In this document: positions 24,853-34,260 of the stretch, in pieces
How positions within the stretch are numbered: position 1 is the first letter of the stretch
Layout of the letters: the number at the start of each line of letters is the position of its first letter
Assembly (NCBI GenBank): GCA_016190585.1
Contig: JACPQH010000098.1
Coordinates: 1-51,898, forward strand
Direction of reading: 5' to 3'
Length of the DNA: 51,898 bases
From: Chloroflexota bacterium
GTDB lineage: Bacteria; Chloroflexota; Dehalococcoidia; Dehalococcoidales; RBG-16-60-22
Translations under genes and position numbers: made by a program
The notes under the pieces: generated by a model
What the model was told of the DNA's origin: nothing
The model's database searches: none
The model's input: only the letters and a program-made list of their open reading frames with translations

Positions 24853-27048
24853 TTACGGGCTATCGCTCCGGGGATTTTTCACCGGAGCCGACTCTTTCGC
24901 TTCCTTGCCGACGCGGGTCACGCTGATGATGCCTTTCACCGTCTCGATCTTCTTCAGTATGCGGCTCAACTGCGCCAGGCCTTTGGTCTCGATGACCAGG
25001 TCAATCTGGGCCGTGTAGTCGTCGTGGTAACCGACGTTAATCGAGGTTATATTGATGTTGTCCTCCGCGACCATCGTGCTGATATCCCGCATCAGCCCCA
25101 CCCGGTCCCAGGCCTCCACCTGGACGTTGACCGGGTACAGGGCATCCGTATCGCCCCAGGCCACCGGCACCAGCCGCTCCGTCTCGTCCTCGTGGACGAC
25201 GTTATAGCAGTCCCGGCGGTGGATGGTGACGCCGCGGTTGCGGGTGATATAGCCAATTATATTATCCCCGGGCACCGGATGGCAACACTGGGCGAGGTGG
25301 GTGACCATGTTGCCCATGCCCAGCACCTGCACCGTTGACGGCGCTGCCTTTGAGGGCGCCACCTCGGGCAGCCCCCTGGGCGGCTCGCGCTGGGCCGCCA
25401 GCTTCAGGACGATCTGGTGCGTCGTCAGGCCGCCGTAGCCGATGGCCGCCAGGAAGTCGTCCTGGCTGGCGTAGCTGAACATCGCCGCCAGCTCCTGCAA
25501 GGCCACGACCACGCCGATGCGCTTCAGCTCCTTGTCCAGCAGCACGCGGCCGTGCTCGATGTTGTCGGCGCGCTCCTGCTTCTTGAACCACTGCCGTATC
25601 TTCTCGCGGGCCTGGGAGGTCTTGATGAAGCCCAGCTCCGGGTTCAGCCAGTCGCGGCTCGGCCCCTTGGGCACCTTCGAGGTGACTATCTCCACCAGGT
25701 CGCCGTTCTTTAGCTGGTAGTTGAAGGGCACCAGGCGGCCGTTCACCTTGGCGCCGATGCAGCGGTGCCCGAGCTCGGTGTGCAGCAGGTAGGCGTAGTC
25801 GATGGGCGTCGCGCCCTTGGGCAGGTCCTTGATCTCGCCCTTGGGCGTGTAGACGAAGACCTGGTCGATGAAGATGTCCGTCTTGACGGACTCCAGGAAC
25901 TCCTCGCCGCTGAGCTGCCGGTGCCACTCGACGAGCTGGCGCAGCCACCCCAGCTTCTCCTCGAAGTTGATGTCCTTCTTCTCGCCCTCTTTATAGCGCC
26001 AGTGCGCGGCCACGCCGTATTCCGAGACGTAGTGCATCTCGCGGGTGCGTATCTGTATCTCCAGCGGCGTCGAACCGAGGCACATCACCGCGGTGTGCAG
26101 CGCCTGGTAGCCGTTGGGCTTCGGGTTGGCGATGTAGTCGTCAAAGGCCTCGGGCAGGGGGTGCCACAGGCTGTGGATGACGCCGACGGCGCTGTAGCAG
26201 TCGGGCACGGCGCCGACGATGACGCGGAGGGCCATCAGGTCATGGATATCATCGAACTCCTTGCCGGAGCGGGCGTACTTCTCCATCTTCTGGTGGATGC
26301 TGTAGATATGCTTGGGCCGGCCGGAAAGCTCGGCCTTGATGCCGGCCTTGTCGAGCTCCCTTTTCAGAATCTCGACGGCCTGGTTGATAAACTGCTCGCG
26401 GTGGGCGCGCCGGGTCACGAGCAGCCGCGCCACCCGCCGGTACTTCAGCGGCTCGAGGTAGCGGAAGGACAGGTCTTCAAGCTGCCATTTAAGCTCCCAG
26501 ATGCCCAGCCGGTGGGCCAGCGGCGCGTAGATGTCCAGCGTCTCCTGGGCGATGCTCCGCTGCCGGTCCGGCGGCAGGGCGTCCAGCGTGCGCATGTTGT
26601 GCAGGCGGTCGGCCAGCTTGATGAAGACCACGCGCAGGTCCTGGGCCATGGCCACCAGCATCTTGCGCAGGTTTTCCGACTGCGAGGGGCTGCTGACGCC
26701 GGAGGTGGCCGATATCGAGGAGACCTTGCTCAGCTTGGTGGTGCCGTCCACCAGCCGGGCGATCTCGGCGCCGAACTTGGCCTCCAGGTCCTTGATGGCG
26801 ATGCCGCAGTCCTCGGTGATGTCGTGCAGCAGGGCGGCGGCCACCGAGGAGCCGTCAAGCTGGAGCTCCGCCAGGATGAGAGCGGTCTGGAGGGGGTGCT
26901 CCAGGTAAGGCTCGCCGGACTTGCGCGTCTGGCCGCAGTGGGCCTCCGCGGCGAACCGGAAGGCGGCCTCGATGGTGCGGACCTTTTCGGCGGGTAGGTA
27001 AGACCTGACCTTGCTCTCTATCTGGCTGAAATCGGAATGCTCGCTCAA
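24853..27048 (-). CDS. Bifunctional (p)ppGpp synthetase/hydrolase (RelA/SpoT)
   Basis: The 731-residue stringent-response enzyme makes and degrades (p)ppGpp. Its HD hydrolase domain has H51 and the HDITED motif (75-80), so hydrolysis should be intact. The synthetase domain is in the middle (MALRVIVG...KPNGYQALHTAV), followed by TGS (VFVYTPKGEIKDLPKGATPIDYAY) and a C-terminal ACT domain (VNVQVEAWDRVGLMRDIS). The TTG at 27048 preceded by GGAGG is chosen. The longer frame to 27120 would start upstream of the transcript implied by the promoter at 27106-27134. rpsT follows. Rel is probably the only long RSH enzyme of the cell (inference). Confidence 0.95.
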   Translation of the reverse strand: MSEHSDFSQIESKVRSYLPAEKVRTIEAAFRFAAEAHCGQTRKSGEPYLEHPLQTALILAELQLDGSSVAAALLHDITEDCGIAIKDLEAKFGAEIARLVDGTTKLSKVSSISATSGVSSPSQSENLRKMLVAMAQDLRVVFIKLADRLHNMRTLDALPPDRQRSIAQETLDIYAPLAHRLGIWELKWQLEDLSFRYLEPLKYRRVARLLVTRRAHREQFINQAVEILKRELDKAGIKAELSGRPKHIYSIHQKMEKYARSGKEFDDIHDLMALRVIVGAVPDCYSAVGVIHSLWHPLPEAFDDYIANPKPNGYQALHTAVMCLGSTPLEIQIRTREMHYVSEYGVAAHWRYKEGEKKDINFEEKLGWLRQLVEWHRQLSGEEFLESVKTDIFIDQVFVYTPKGEIKDLPKGATPIDYAYLLHTELGHRCIGAKVNGRLVPFNYQLKNGDLVEIVTSKVPKGPSRDWLNPELGFIKTSQAREKIRQWFKKQERADNIEHGRVLLDKELKRIGVVVALQELAAMFSYASQDDFLAAIGYGGLTTHQIVLKLAAQREPPRGLPEVAPSKAAPSTVQVLGMGNMVTHLAQCCHPVPGDNIIGYITRNRGVTIHRRDCYNVVHEDETERLVPVAWGDTDALYPVNVQVEAWDRVGLMRDISTMVAEDNINITSINVGYHDDYTAQIDLVIETKGLAQLSRILKKIETVKGIISVTRVGKEAKESAPVKNPRSDSP

Positions 27049-27105
27049 TGAGCCTCCGGCGACGTTGGAAATCACCACAGAATATAAGGTAATTACTATA
27101 ACTTC

Positions 27106-27134
27106 AGTATAGCCCAACAAGGCTTTTATGTAAA
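27106..27134 (-). promoter_or_regulatory. Sigma-70 promoter of relA/spoT
   Basis: On the minus strand TTTACA (27129-27134) and TATACT (27106-27111) are 17 bp apart, each 5 of 6 to consensus. The transcript would begin near 27099, giving a leader of about 50 nt before the TTG at 27048. Confidence 0.7.
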
Positions 27135-27198
27135 TTCAGCGCTTTACAAAAACCGGCCTTATCCTGTATCCTTGCCTAACGGATGCGGAAAACATCCT

Positions 27199-27263
27199 CT
27201 CCCTTTCGTAAAGGGAGATAAGAGAGGGATTTGAATCCCCCTTGCCCCCTTTGCGAAAGGGGG
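27199..27263. repeat. Two tandem hairpins upstream of hisS
   Basis: CTCCCTTT-CGT-AAAGGGAG (27199-27217) and CCCCCTTT-GCG-AAAGGGGG (27245-27263), each with an 8-bp stem and 3-nt loop. The second ends 12 nt before the GGGAGG of hisS. They resemble common genomic hairpin repeats; I see no T-box elements. Confidence 0.6.
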
Positions 27264-27284
27264 TAATAGTCGTGGGAGGACACC

Positions 27285-28541
<1,257 letters not shown>

Positions 28542-28554
28542 CCCGGCGGTTCTT

Positions 28555-28672
28555 GAGGCGGTCCACGGCTTAATCGTCATTGCGGGGGCGAAGCCCGCGG
28601 CAATCTCCGGGATTGCTTCGCCTTCCGAATCCGTCGGAATAGTTCTCGCGATGACAGCTTCGGGACAGCCTT
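28555..28672. repeat. Degenerate MITE-like element, family 2, copy A
   Basis: The ends GAGGCGGTCC... and ...TTCGGGACAGCCTT form an imperfect terminal inverted repeat like that at 47168-47282. The interior holds GGGGCGAAGCCCGCGGCAA and GGGATTGCTTCGCC, repeated in reverse at about 32535-32570. It fills most of the gap after hisS. Confidence 0.55.
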
Positions 28673-28812
28673 ATAGAAGGGGATTTTGAAATCCCCTGAC
28701 TCGTTCCGGACGGCCTCGGAGCGCGGGTTGACAGGCTTTACACCCGGCAGGTCTATAGTACTAACCTCTCAAAGACCCTGATAAGAAAGTTAATAAATTC
28801 TTATCCAAGGAC

Positions 28813-28840
28813 TTGACAAAAGCCTGAATCATGATATAGT
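28813..28840 (+). promoter_or_regulatory. Strong promoter of the S-layer-like gene
   Basis: TTGACA (28813-28818), 16-bp spacer, TATAGT (28835-28840). The transcript should start near 28847, leaving a leader of about 165 nt before the ATG at 29012. Confidence 0.75.
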
Positions 28841-28846
28841 TAGGGG

Positions 28847-29011
28847 TAGTAAAAAAGGAGGTGATAGTATGCCCTGAAGCCCGCAAGGGGAATAGAGCTA
28901 GACGCTCTAAGTTTAACTCCGCTGAGCGAAAATAGTCTCCCAAGGATGGTACGACTAGACAGTGCTTGGGGAGACATGTTCATACATTAAAGGAGGATAA
29001 AAAGGTCGAAT
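28847..29011 (+). promoter_or_regulatory. Structured 5' leader with 5'-terminal perfect Shine-Dalgarno and a two-codon ORF
   Basis: About 8 nt from the expected 5' end lies AAGGAGGTGAT (28855-28865), an 11-nt perfect complement of the 16S 3' end, followed by ATG-CCC-TGA (28869-28877). Next come CCC-GCAA-GGG with a GNRA loop, GAGC-TAGAC-GCTC, and a long hairpin GTCTCCCAAG / CTTGGGGAGAC (28935-28975). A second AAAGGAGG lies 15-16 nt before the real ATG, farther than usual. A 5' Shine-Dalgarno of this kind is known to stabilise some mRNAs (for example cry genes of Bacillus thuringiensis). I could not match the fold to a known riboswitch. Confidence 0.6.
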
Positions 29012-32000
29012 ATGAAAAGACTAAGCAAGATATGGGGTGTAGCGCTGGTCGTCGTGATGCTGGTCAGCCTGTTCGCTGCCCTGCCTGCCACGGCCGGAAC
29101 GCTCTCCTGGTCAACCGAGACCATCCCCAGCGCCACCAATAACGTCATAGTTGACGGCCTCGACATCGTTGACCTCGCCGTGGCCGCCAACGGCACCAAC
29201 ATCTACGCCGCCACCGGCGACACCGGCGACATGCTCTACAAGTCCACCGACGCCGGCAAGACCTGGACGAAGATAAACGTCCCGGGCGCCGCCGACGAGG
29301 TCACCTTCGTCGCCGTGGCCCCTGATGACGAGAAGATACTCGTCATCGTGGATGGCAGCCAGCAGATGGCCTGGGTGTCCACCAACAGCGGCTCCACCTT
29401 CAGCGACCTGTCGCTGGATGACACCGCCGCTATAGACACCATCAACGACCTCGACATCTCGGTCGCGGTCTCCGGCGTCCGGAACATCGGCGTCGTCGGC
29501 GACGACGGCGATGGGGCCGGCGTTTTCCTGTACTTCAACCTGGGCGCGGCCGCCCCGAGCTGGATTGACGCTGCCTCCGATGCCACCTGGACCGCCCCCG
29601 AGGGCGTCGGCGCCGGCTCGGTCATGGTGAGCTTCGACGCCCTGAAGTGGTCGCCCAACTACGCCTCGGACAGGGTCGCCACCCTGGTCGGCGTGGATGA
29701 CGTCGATGTCGCCAGCTTCCACATCGCCTTCTTCTCTACCAAGAAATGGAACGAGGACGCCGGCTTCACCGACTATCCGGTGCAACTGGTGACCGCGGTG
29801 GCTACCGTTGAGTCCGTCGCCATCGCCCTGGACCCGGGCTACCTGGGCGCTGATGAGGCGTCGCGCCTGGGCTTCGTGGCCTCGTCCCTGCTGAACGCCA
29901 CGCCGGCCCAGATCGGCGGTCTCTTCCGCGTCAGCAACACCACGGTCAAGTCCCTGAGCACCGCCGCCATGCACTCGGTGGCCTACAACGGCGCCGACCT
30001 GGTGGCGGGCGCTTTCTCGAGCAACACCGTCTACCGCAGCGCTGATGCCACCGCGTCCTCGCCGACGATCACCGCGGCCACCCTGTACAAGCGGCCCGGT
30101 CTCGACACCGTGGGTGCGGATGAGATGACCATCGCCGCCTGGGCGGGCTCGGATGTCGTCGCCGGTCATACCGGGGACTCGAGCGCCTTCGCCGTCTCCA
30201 AGGACAAGGGCGCGACCTTCGCCGACATCAGCCTGATTGACACCACTATCGACACCATCGAGGACATCTACATCCCGGATGACGGCAGCAAGCGGTACTT
30301 CCTGAGCAACGACGGCGCCGTCACCTCGCTGTTCCGCTACGACGGCACCTCCTGGGCCAGGATCTTCACCGTCGGCAACGACGACGGGTACATCATCCGC
30401 GGCCAGAAGGACAACCCGAACAACATCTACATCGCCGACGTGGGCGATGGCTCATCGCAGAACCTGTACTACTCCAACAACGGCGGCGAGACCCGCTGGT
30501 CGCTCCGCACCGCCGGCAACGACTTCGTCGACCTGGCCGTCCAGAGCGCCGACGTCGCCTACATCGCCGTTGAGGGCGGCGTCTCGGTCAGCAAGACCAC
30601 CAACGCCGGCTTCACCTGGGCGACGGCCGTATCCACCGGCCTGGCCACCGGGGAAATCGCCACCCTGACCCTCGTCGGCACGGACAGGCTCATCGCCACC
30701 AGCGACGCCGGCTCCGTGGCCTACTCGACCGACGGCAACGCCACCTGGACCAAGATTGACAAAGACCTCCAGGCCGGTGTTGTCCAGGCCATCGCCAGCG
30801 GGCTCGCCAGCGGCGACTACATCTACGCGGCCACCGATGTCGCCGATACCGCGGTCTCCCGGTGGCAGATCGGCACCAGCACCTCGTGGACGGCCATCAC
30901 GCCTACCGCCGGCGTCCTTGACGACGCCCAGGCGTTCGGCATCGCCCTGAGGGACGGCGTCCTCTACGTGCTCGTCACCGACGGCGACGACAGCGAAGCC
31001 TGGCGCACGCTGGGCCCGACCGCTTCGACCCCGGCCTGGAGCGTCCTGGCCAAGACCGATGTCGAGTTCAGCCGCACGCCCAAGGCGCTGACGGTCACCG
31101 CCGGCAGCAACAAGCTGTGGGCCATCGACGCCGATGCCGGCGACGACCTCTACAGCTTCCTGGACACCCTGGCGGCCGCCGCGCCCACCCTGGTCTCCCC
31201 GGCCACCGGTTTCTCCAACCCCGTCAACCCGGTAACCGGGCGCTCGGTGGACATCGCCTTCTCCTGGAACAAGCCTTCCGACAAGGTAACCGACTACACC
31301 ATCAGGATTTACTCGGATGCCGCGGGCACGACCCAGGTCAAAACCCTGGATGTCGCCAGCACCGACAGCGTCCCCGTGGTCCTGATAGGCCCCTTCACCA
31401 ACGCCCTGGAGTACGTCCCGGGCCAGACCTACTACTGGAGAGTCAGGGTCAAGACCCCCGCTCTCAGCCCCTTCTCCGAGATGCGCAGCTTCACTGTCCA
31501 GCCCGGATCGGCGCTGGCCTCGAAACCGCTTGCGCCCGCCAACGGCGCCAGCGGCGTCAGCACCACCCCGTCCTTCTCCTGGGAGCCGGTCTCCGGCACC
31601 ACCCAGTACCGCTTCGTGCTGGCGGACAACCCCGCGCTGACCTCGCCCATAGTTGACACCACCACCAGCAGCACCGCCTTCACCGCGCCCGCGGCGCTGC
31701 AGGCTGGCAGGACCTACTTCTGGGCCGTCCAGGCGGTCGAGCCGGTCAGGGGCATCATGTCCACGGTCTCCACCTTCGCCACCGCCCCGGTCGTGACGCC
31801 CGCCCCGCCGACCACTCCCGCCCCGCCGATCACTGTGACCACGGTACCGCAGCCGACGATCATCATCACGCAGGTGCCGCAGCCTACCGTAATTATTACG
31901 GAGCCGGCCCCGCCGCCCACCACCGCCCCCGCCTACATCTGGGCGATCATCATCATCGGCGCTGTCCTGGTCATCGCGGTCATCGTCCTGATTGTCAGGA

Positions 32001-32017
32001 CACGGCGCACCGTCTAG
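29012..32017 (+). CDS. S-layer-like exported BNR/Asp-box protein with C-terminal membrane anchor
   Basis: A 1001-residue surface protein. A signal peptide (1-28) is followed by a long beta-propeller region (about 30-730) with repeated Asp-box turns such as STDAGKTW, STNSGSTF, SKDKGATF, SNNGGETRW and STDGNATW. Two fibronectin-type domains follow (about 730-925, both with TYYWRV- or TYFWAV-like strands), then a Pro/Thr-rich spacer (TPAPPTTPAPP) and one membrane helix ending RTRRTV. This architecture matches the BNR-repeat protein thought to form the Dehalococcoides S-layer. Strong promoter, long leader and strong terminator point to very high expression. It stands alone as one transcription unit. 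Confidence 0.85.
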   Translation: MKRLSKIWGVALVVVMLVSLFAALPATAGTLSWSTETIPSATNNVIVDGLDIVDLAVAANGTNIYAATGDTGDMLYKSTDAGKTWTKINVPGAADEVTFVAVAPDDEKILVIVDGSQQMAWVSTNSGSTFSDLSLDDTAAIDTINDLDISVAVSGVRNIGVVGDDGDGAGVFLYFNLGAAAPSWIDAASDATWTAPEGVGAGSVMVSFDALKWSPNYASDRVATLVGVDDVDVASFHIAFFSTKKWNEDAGFTDYPVQLVTAVATVESVAIALDPGYLGADEASRLGFVASSLLNATPAQIGGLFRVSNTTVKSLSTAAMHSVAYNGADLVAGAFSSNTVYRSADATASSPTITAATLYKRPGLDTVGADEMTIAAWAGSDVVAGHTGDSSAFAVSKDKGATFADISLIDTTIDTIEDIYIPDDGSKRYFLSNDGAVTSLFRYDGTSWARIFTVGNDDGYIIRGQKDNPNNIYIADVGDGSSQNLYYSNNGGETRWSLRTAGNDFVDLAVQSADVAYIAVEGGVSVSKTTNAGFTWATAVSTGLATGEIATLTLVGTDRLIATSDAGSVAYSTDGNATWTKIDKDLQAGVVQAIASGLASGDYIYAATDVADTAVSRWQIGTSTSWTAITPTAGVLDDAQAFGIALRDGVLYVLVTDGDDSEAWRTLGPTASTPAWSVLAKTDVEFSRTPKALTVTAGSNKLWAIDADAGDDLYSFLDTLAAAAPTLVSPATGFSNPVNPVTGRSVDIAFSWNKPSDKVTDYTIRIYSDAAGTTQVKTLDVASTDSVPVVLIGPFTNALEYVPGQTYYWRVRVKTPALSPFSEMRSFTVQPGSALASKPLAPANGASGVSTTPSFSWEPVSGTTQYRFVLADNPALTSPIVDTTTSSTAFTAPAALQAGRTYFWAVQAVEPVRGIMSTVSTFATAPVVTPAPPTTPAPPITVTTVPQPTIIITQVPQPTVIITEPAPPPTTAPAYIWAIIIIGAVLVIAVIVLIVRTRRTV

Positions 32018-32037
32018 TCTAAACCTGACCCAAGTAG

Positions 32038-32071
32038 AGAAAGCCCCCCTTAACCGGGGGGCTTTCTTTTT
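32038..32071 (+). terminator. Intrinsic terminator of the S-layer-like gene
   Basis: A 12-bp perfect stem AGAAAGCCCCCC / GGGGGGCTTTCT with loop TTAACC, followed by TTTT, 20 nt after the stop codon. This is the clearest Rho-independent terminator in the window. Confidence 0.9.
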
Positions 32072-32251
32072 GCGCCGGGTGGCGGCTCCCGCTTTTTCTG
32101 CGGAGGCGGCAAGACCGGGCAAGTCTGGCGATATGTTGGGGGCAAGGGCGGCACCGGGGCTCCAGGCTGACGTCAAAGTCGCCGAGAGGGATTGCCAGGC
32201 GCTCGATTTGCTCAGAAGGGGCCGGAGGGCGCCGGTATCAAGCCGGGCGCG

Positions 32252-32331
32252 GCGGCTATCCGAAAATGTCAGGCTGAGCGCGGCGAGGCATCCGGCTCCC
32301 CCGCCGGGGTTACGGATCCATCGGGTACTTC
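32252..32331. repeat. Truncated MITE-like element, family 2, copy B
   Basis: Starts GCGGCTATCCGAA, like the terminal repeat of the 47168 element. It then follows its reverse complement: GAGGCATCCGGCT, CGGGGTTACGGATCC, CGGGTACTTCGTA. The other end is missing. Confidence 0.6.
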
Positions 32332-32375
32332 GTAATTTAAGAGCTTGTGACCAACTCAGAGAATCTCAAGATATC

Positions 32376-32471
32376 TCCTCTCCCCGCGGGAGAGGATTAA
32401 GGTGAGGGCGTTGACCCGCAGAGCTTGACACCCTCATCCTCGCCTTCTCCCTGAGGGAGAAGGGACATGAT
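32376..32471. repeat. Compound hairpin repeat
   Basis: Two hairpins, CCTCTCCC-CGC-GGGAGAGG and CCTTCTCCC-TGA-GGGAGAAGG, flank complementary inner segments (AAGGTGAGGG and CCCTCATCCT), making one large palindromic unit of a kind widely scattered in bacterial intergenic DNA. Confidence 0.6.
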
Positions 32472-32651
32472 TAACATGGTTGCCAATTCTTTACAAACTG
32501 TAAGAATGACAAACGGTTCCCGGAGGGTCTCGGCGAAGCAACCCGGAGATTGCCGCGGGCTTCGACCTAGCGAAGACTGTCAGCTCGATTCTAGATAGCC
32601 TCCAAACCGTCTCCAAAAAAACCGCTTATGAGGTAACAGGGCCGGTCTTTG

Positions 32652-34226
32652 CTAAAGCTTCACCAGCTTGGCGGTGCGGACGTCCGGCAGGCTCAGCACC
32701 TGCTGGCGATGCTTCTCGGGCAGCGGCTCGTCCAGGGCGAGAATCATCATCGCCTCACCCCGGGCCTTGAGCCGGCCCAGGTGCATCGAGCTTATGTTGA
32801 TATCGGCGTCGCCGGTAATCTTGCCCACCGCCCCGATAAGACCGGGCTTGTCCACGTGATCGCTGAAAAGGAAATAGGCCCCGGCCGGCACGATGTCGAA
32901 CCAGTAGTCGTTCACCCGCACGAGGTGGGTCTCGTTATTGAGCACCGTGCCGGCGACCGTGGTCTTACCCTGGCTGGTGCCGACCTCCAGGGTCAACAGG
33001 CTGGCGTAGTTCTGGCAGGCGAGTTCCTTCTGCTCGACGATGCTCAGGCCGCGCCGGGAGGCCACCAGGTTGGCGTTGACCAGGTTGACCCGCTCCTCGC
33101 TGACGCCTTCCAGGAGACCGCCCAGAATGGCCGCTTTCAGGGCGGCGGTGTCGTGGCCGGCGAGCTCGCCGTCGTACTTGACGAGCAGGCTGTTGACCTG
33201 GCCTTCCGCCAGTTGCCGCGCGAGCTTGCCGAGCGCCAGGGCCACCCTGACAAAGGGCGCCAGCACCGCGAGGGTCTCAGCGGTGATGAACGGGGCGTTG
33301 ACGGCATACCGGGCGGGCTTGCCGCCGAAGACATCGGCCACCTGCTCCGCCACGTCCCGGGCCGCCAGCACCTGGGCCTCGGCGGTGGAGGCGCCCAGGT
33401 GGGGCGTCACGATGATGTTATCCACGCCGAAGAGGACGCTGGAGGTTATCGGTTCTTTTTCAAAGACATCGATGGCGGCCCCGGCCAGCCTCTTCTCCTG
33501 GATGGCTTTCACCAGCTCGTTCTCGTCGATGAGACCGCCGCGGGCGCAGTTGATGATGCGTGCCCCGGGCTTCATCAGGCCGAACTCCCGCGCCCCGATC
33601 AGCCCGCGGGTCTGCGCCGTCAGCGGGATGTGCAGGGTGATGAAGTCTGCCTCTTTCAGCACCTCGTCCAGGGACAGGAGCTTTACCTGGATCTTCGAGG
33701 CATAGTCAACGGAAACGAAGGGGTCATAGCCCACGATATTCATCTCGAAAGGCTGGGAACGCCGCGCCACCTCGGAGCCGACATTGCCCAGGCCGACCAC
33801 GCCGAGGGTCTTGCCGCGGAGCTCGGTACCCATGAAGTCGTTCCGCTTCCACTGGCCGGACTTGAGCGAGGTGTTGGCCTGCGGGATGTACCGGGCCAGC
33901 GCCAGCATCAGGGCCATGGTGTGCTCCGCCGCCGAGACCGTATTGCCGGTGGGGGCGTTGACCACCATGATGCCGCAGCGCGTGGCGGCCTCGACATCGA
34001 TGTTATCGATGCCGACCCCCGCCCGGCCGATGACCTGGAGCTTGCCGCCCGCCTGGATGATGTCGGCGGTGACGCGGGTCTGGCTGCGCACCAGCAAAGC
34101 CTCGTAGTCCCCGATGACGGCCTTTATCTCGTCGGGTTTGAGGCCGATTTTAACGTCAACCTGGGCGCACTTGCGCAGGAGCTCGATCCCTTCATCAGAG
34201 AGTGGGTCCGTAACCAGAACCTTCAT
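32652..34226 (-). CDS. serA: D-3-phosphoglycerate dehydrogenase
   Basis: A 524-residue long-form enzyme that oxidises 3-phosphoglycerate with NAD, the first step of serine synthesis. Visible features are the substrate-domain block GRAGVGIDNIDV, NAD motif VVGLGNVGSEVA (about 143-154), INCARGGLIDE, the catalytic His region VTPHLGAST, an intervening domain (about 320-450) and a C-terminal ACT domain (KPGLIGAVGKITGDADINI) that normally binds serine for feedback inhibition. It is the last gene of ribF-tyrS-aminotransferase-serA, 34 nt after the aminotransferase, which probably performs a later serine or glyoxylate step. Confidence 0.96.
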   Translation of the reverse strand: MKVLVTDPLSDEGIELLRKCAQVDVKIGLKPDEIKAVIGDYEALLVRSQTRVTADIIQAGGKLQVIGRAGVGIDNIDVEAATRCGIMVVNAPTGNTVSAAEHTMALMLALARYIPQANTSLKSGQWKRNDFMGTELRGKTLGVVGLGNVGSEVARRSQPFEMNIVGYDPFVSVDYASKIQVKLLSLDEVLKEADFITLHIPLTAQTRGLIGAREFGLMKPGARIINCARGGLIDENELVKAIQEKRLAGAAIDVFEKEPITSSVLFGVDNIIVTPHLGASTAEAQVLAARDVAEQVADVFGGKPARYAVNAPFITAETLAVLAPFVRVALALGKLARQLAEGQVNSLLVKYDGELAGHDTAALKAAILGGLLEGVSEERVNLVNANLVASRRGLSIVEQKELACQNYASLLTLEVGTSQGKTTVAGTVLNNETHLVRVNDYWFDIVPAGAYFLFSDHVDKPGLIGAVGKITGDADINISSMHLGRLKARGEAMMILALDEPLPEKHRQQVLSLPDVRTAKLVKL

Positions 34227-34260
34227 ATATTCTTCACCTTTCCAGATTTGCGCTTTTAGC

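Larger units (their letters stand above)
32072..32651. other. Gene-free 580-bp gap filled with repeat remnants
   Basis: No credible gene is seen here. It contains a family 2 remnant (32252-32331), a compound hairpin repeat (32376-32471) and a 35-bp reversed copy of the 28555 element interior (about 32535-32570, GGCGAAGCAACCCGGAG...GCGGGCTTCG). It lies between the ends of two convergent units, where insertions are harmless. Confidence 0.6.

Noticed and set aside
27049..27120. Longer N-terminus for RelA/SpoT
   Set aside because: The promoter (27106-27134) places the transcript start downstream of the long start; TTG 27048 has GGAGG.
27135..27284. T-box regulator before hisS
   Set aside because: No T-box sequence or terminator/antiterminator pair; only simple hairpins.
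28847..29011. Known riboswitch upstream of the S-layer-like gene
   Set aside because: I compared the leader by eye with c-di-GMP, SAM, cobalamin, preQ1, fluoride and glutamine consensus cores and found no match. I therefore call it only a structured leader.
31992..32405. A 137-codon plus-strand frame after the S-layer-like gene
   Set aside because: It starts inside the previous gene, runs through a strong intrinsic terminator and repeat DNA, has no ribosome-binding site and resembles no protein.
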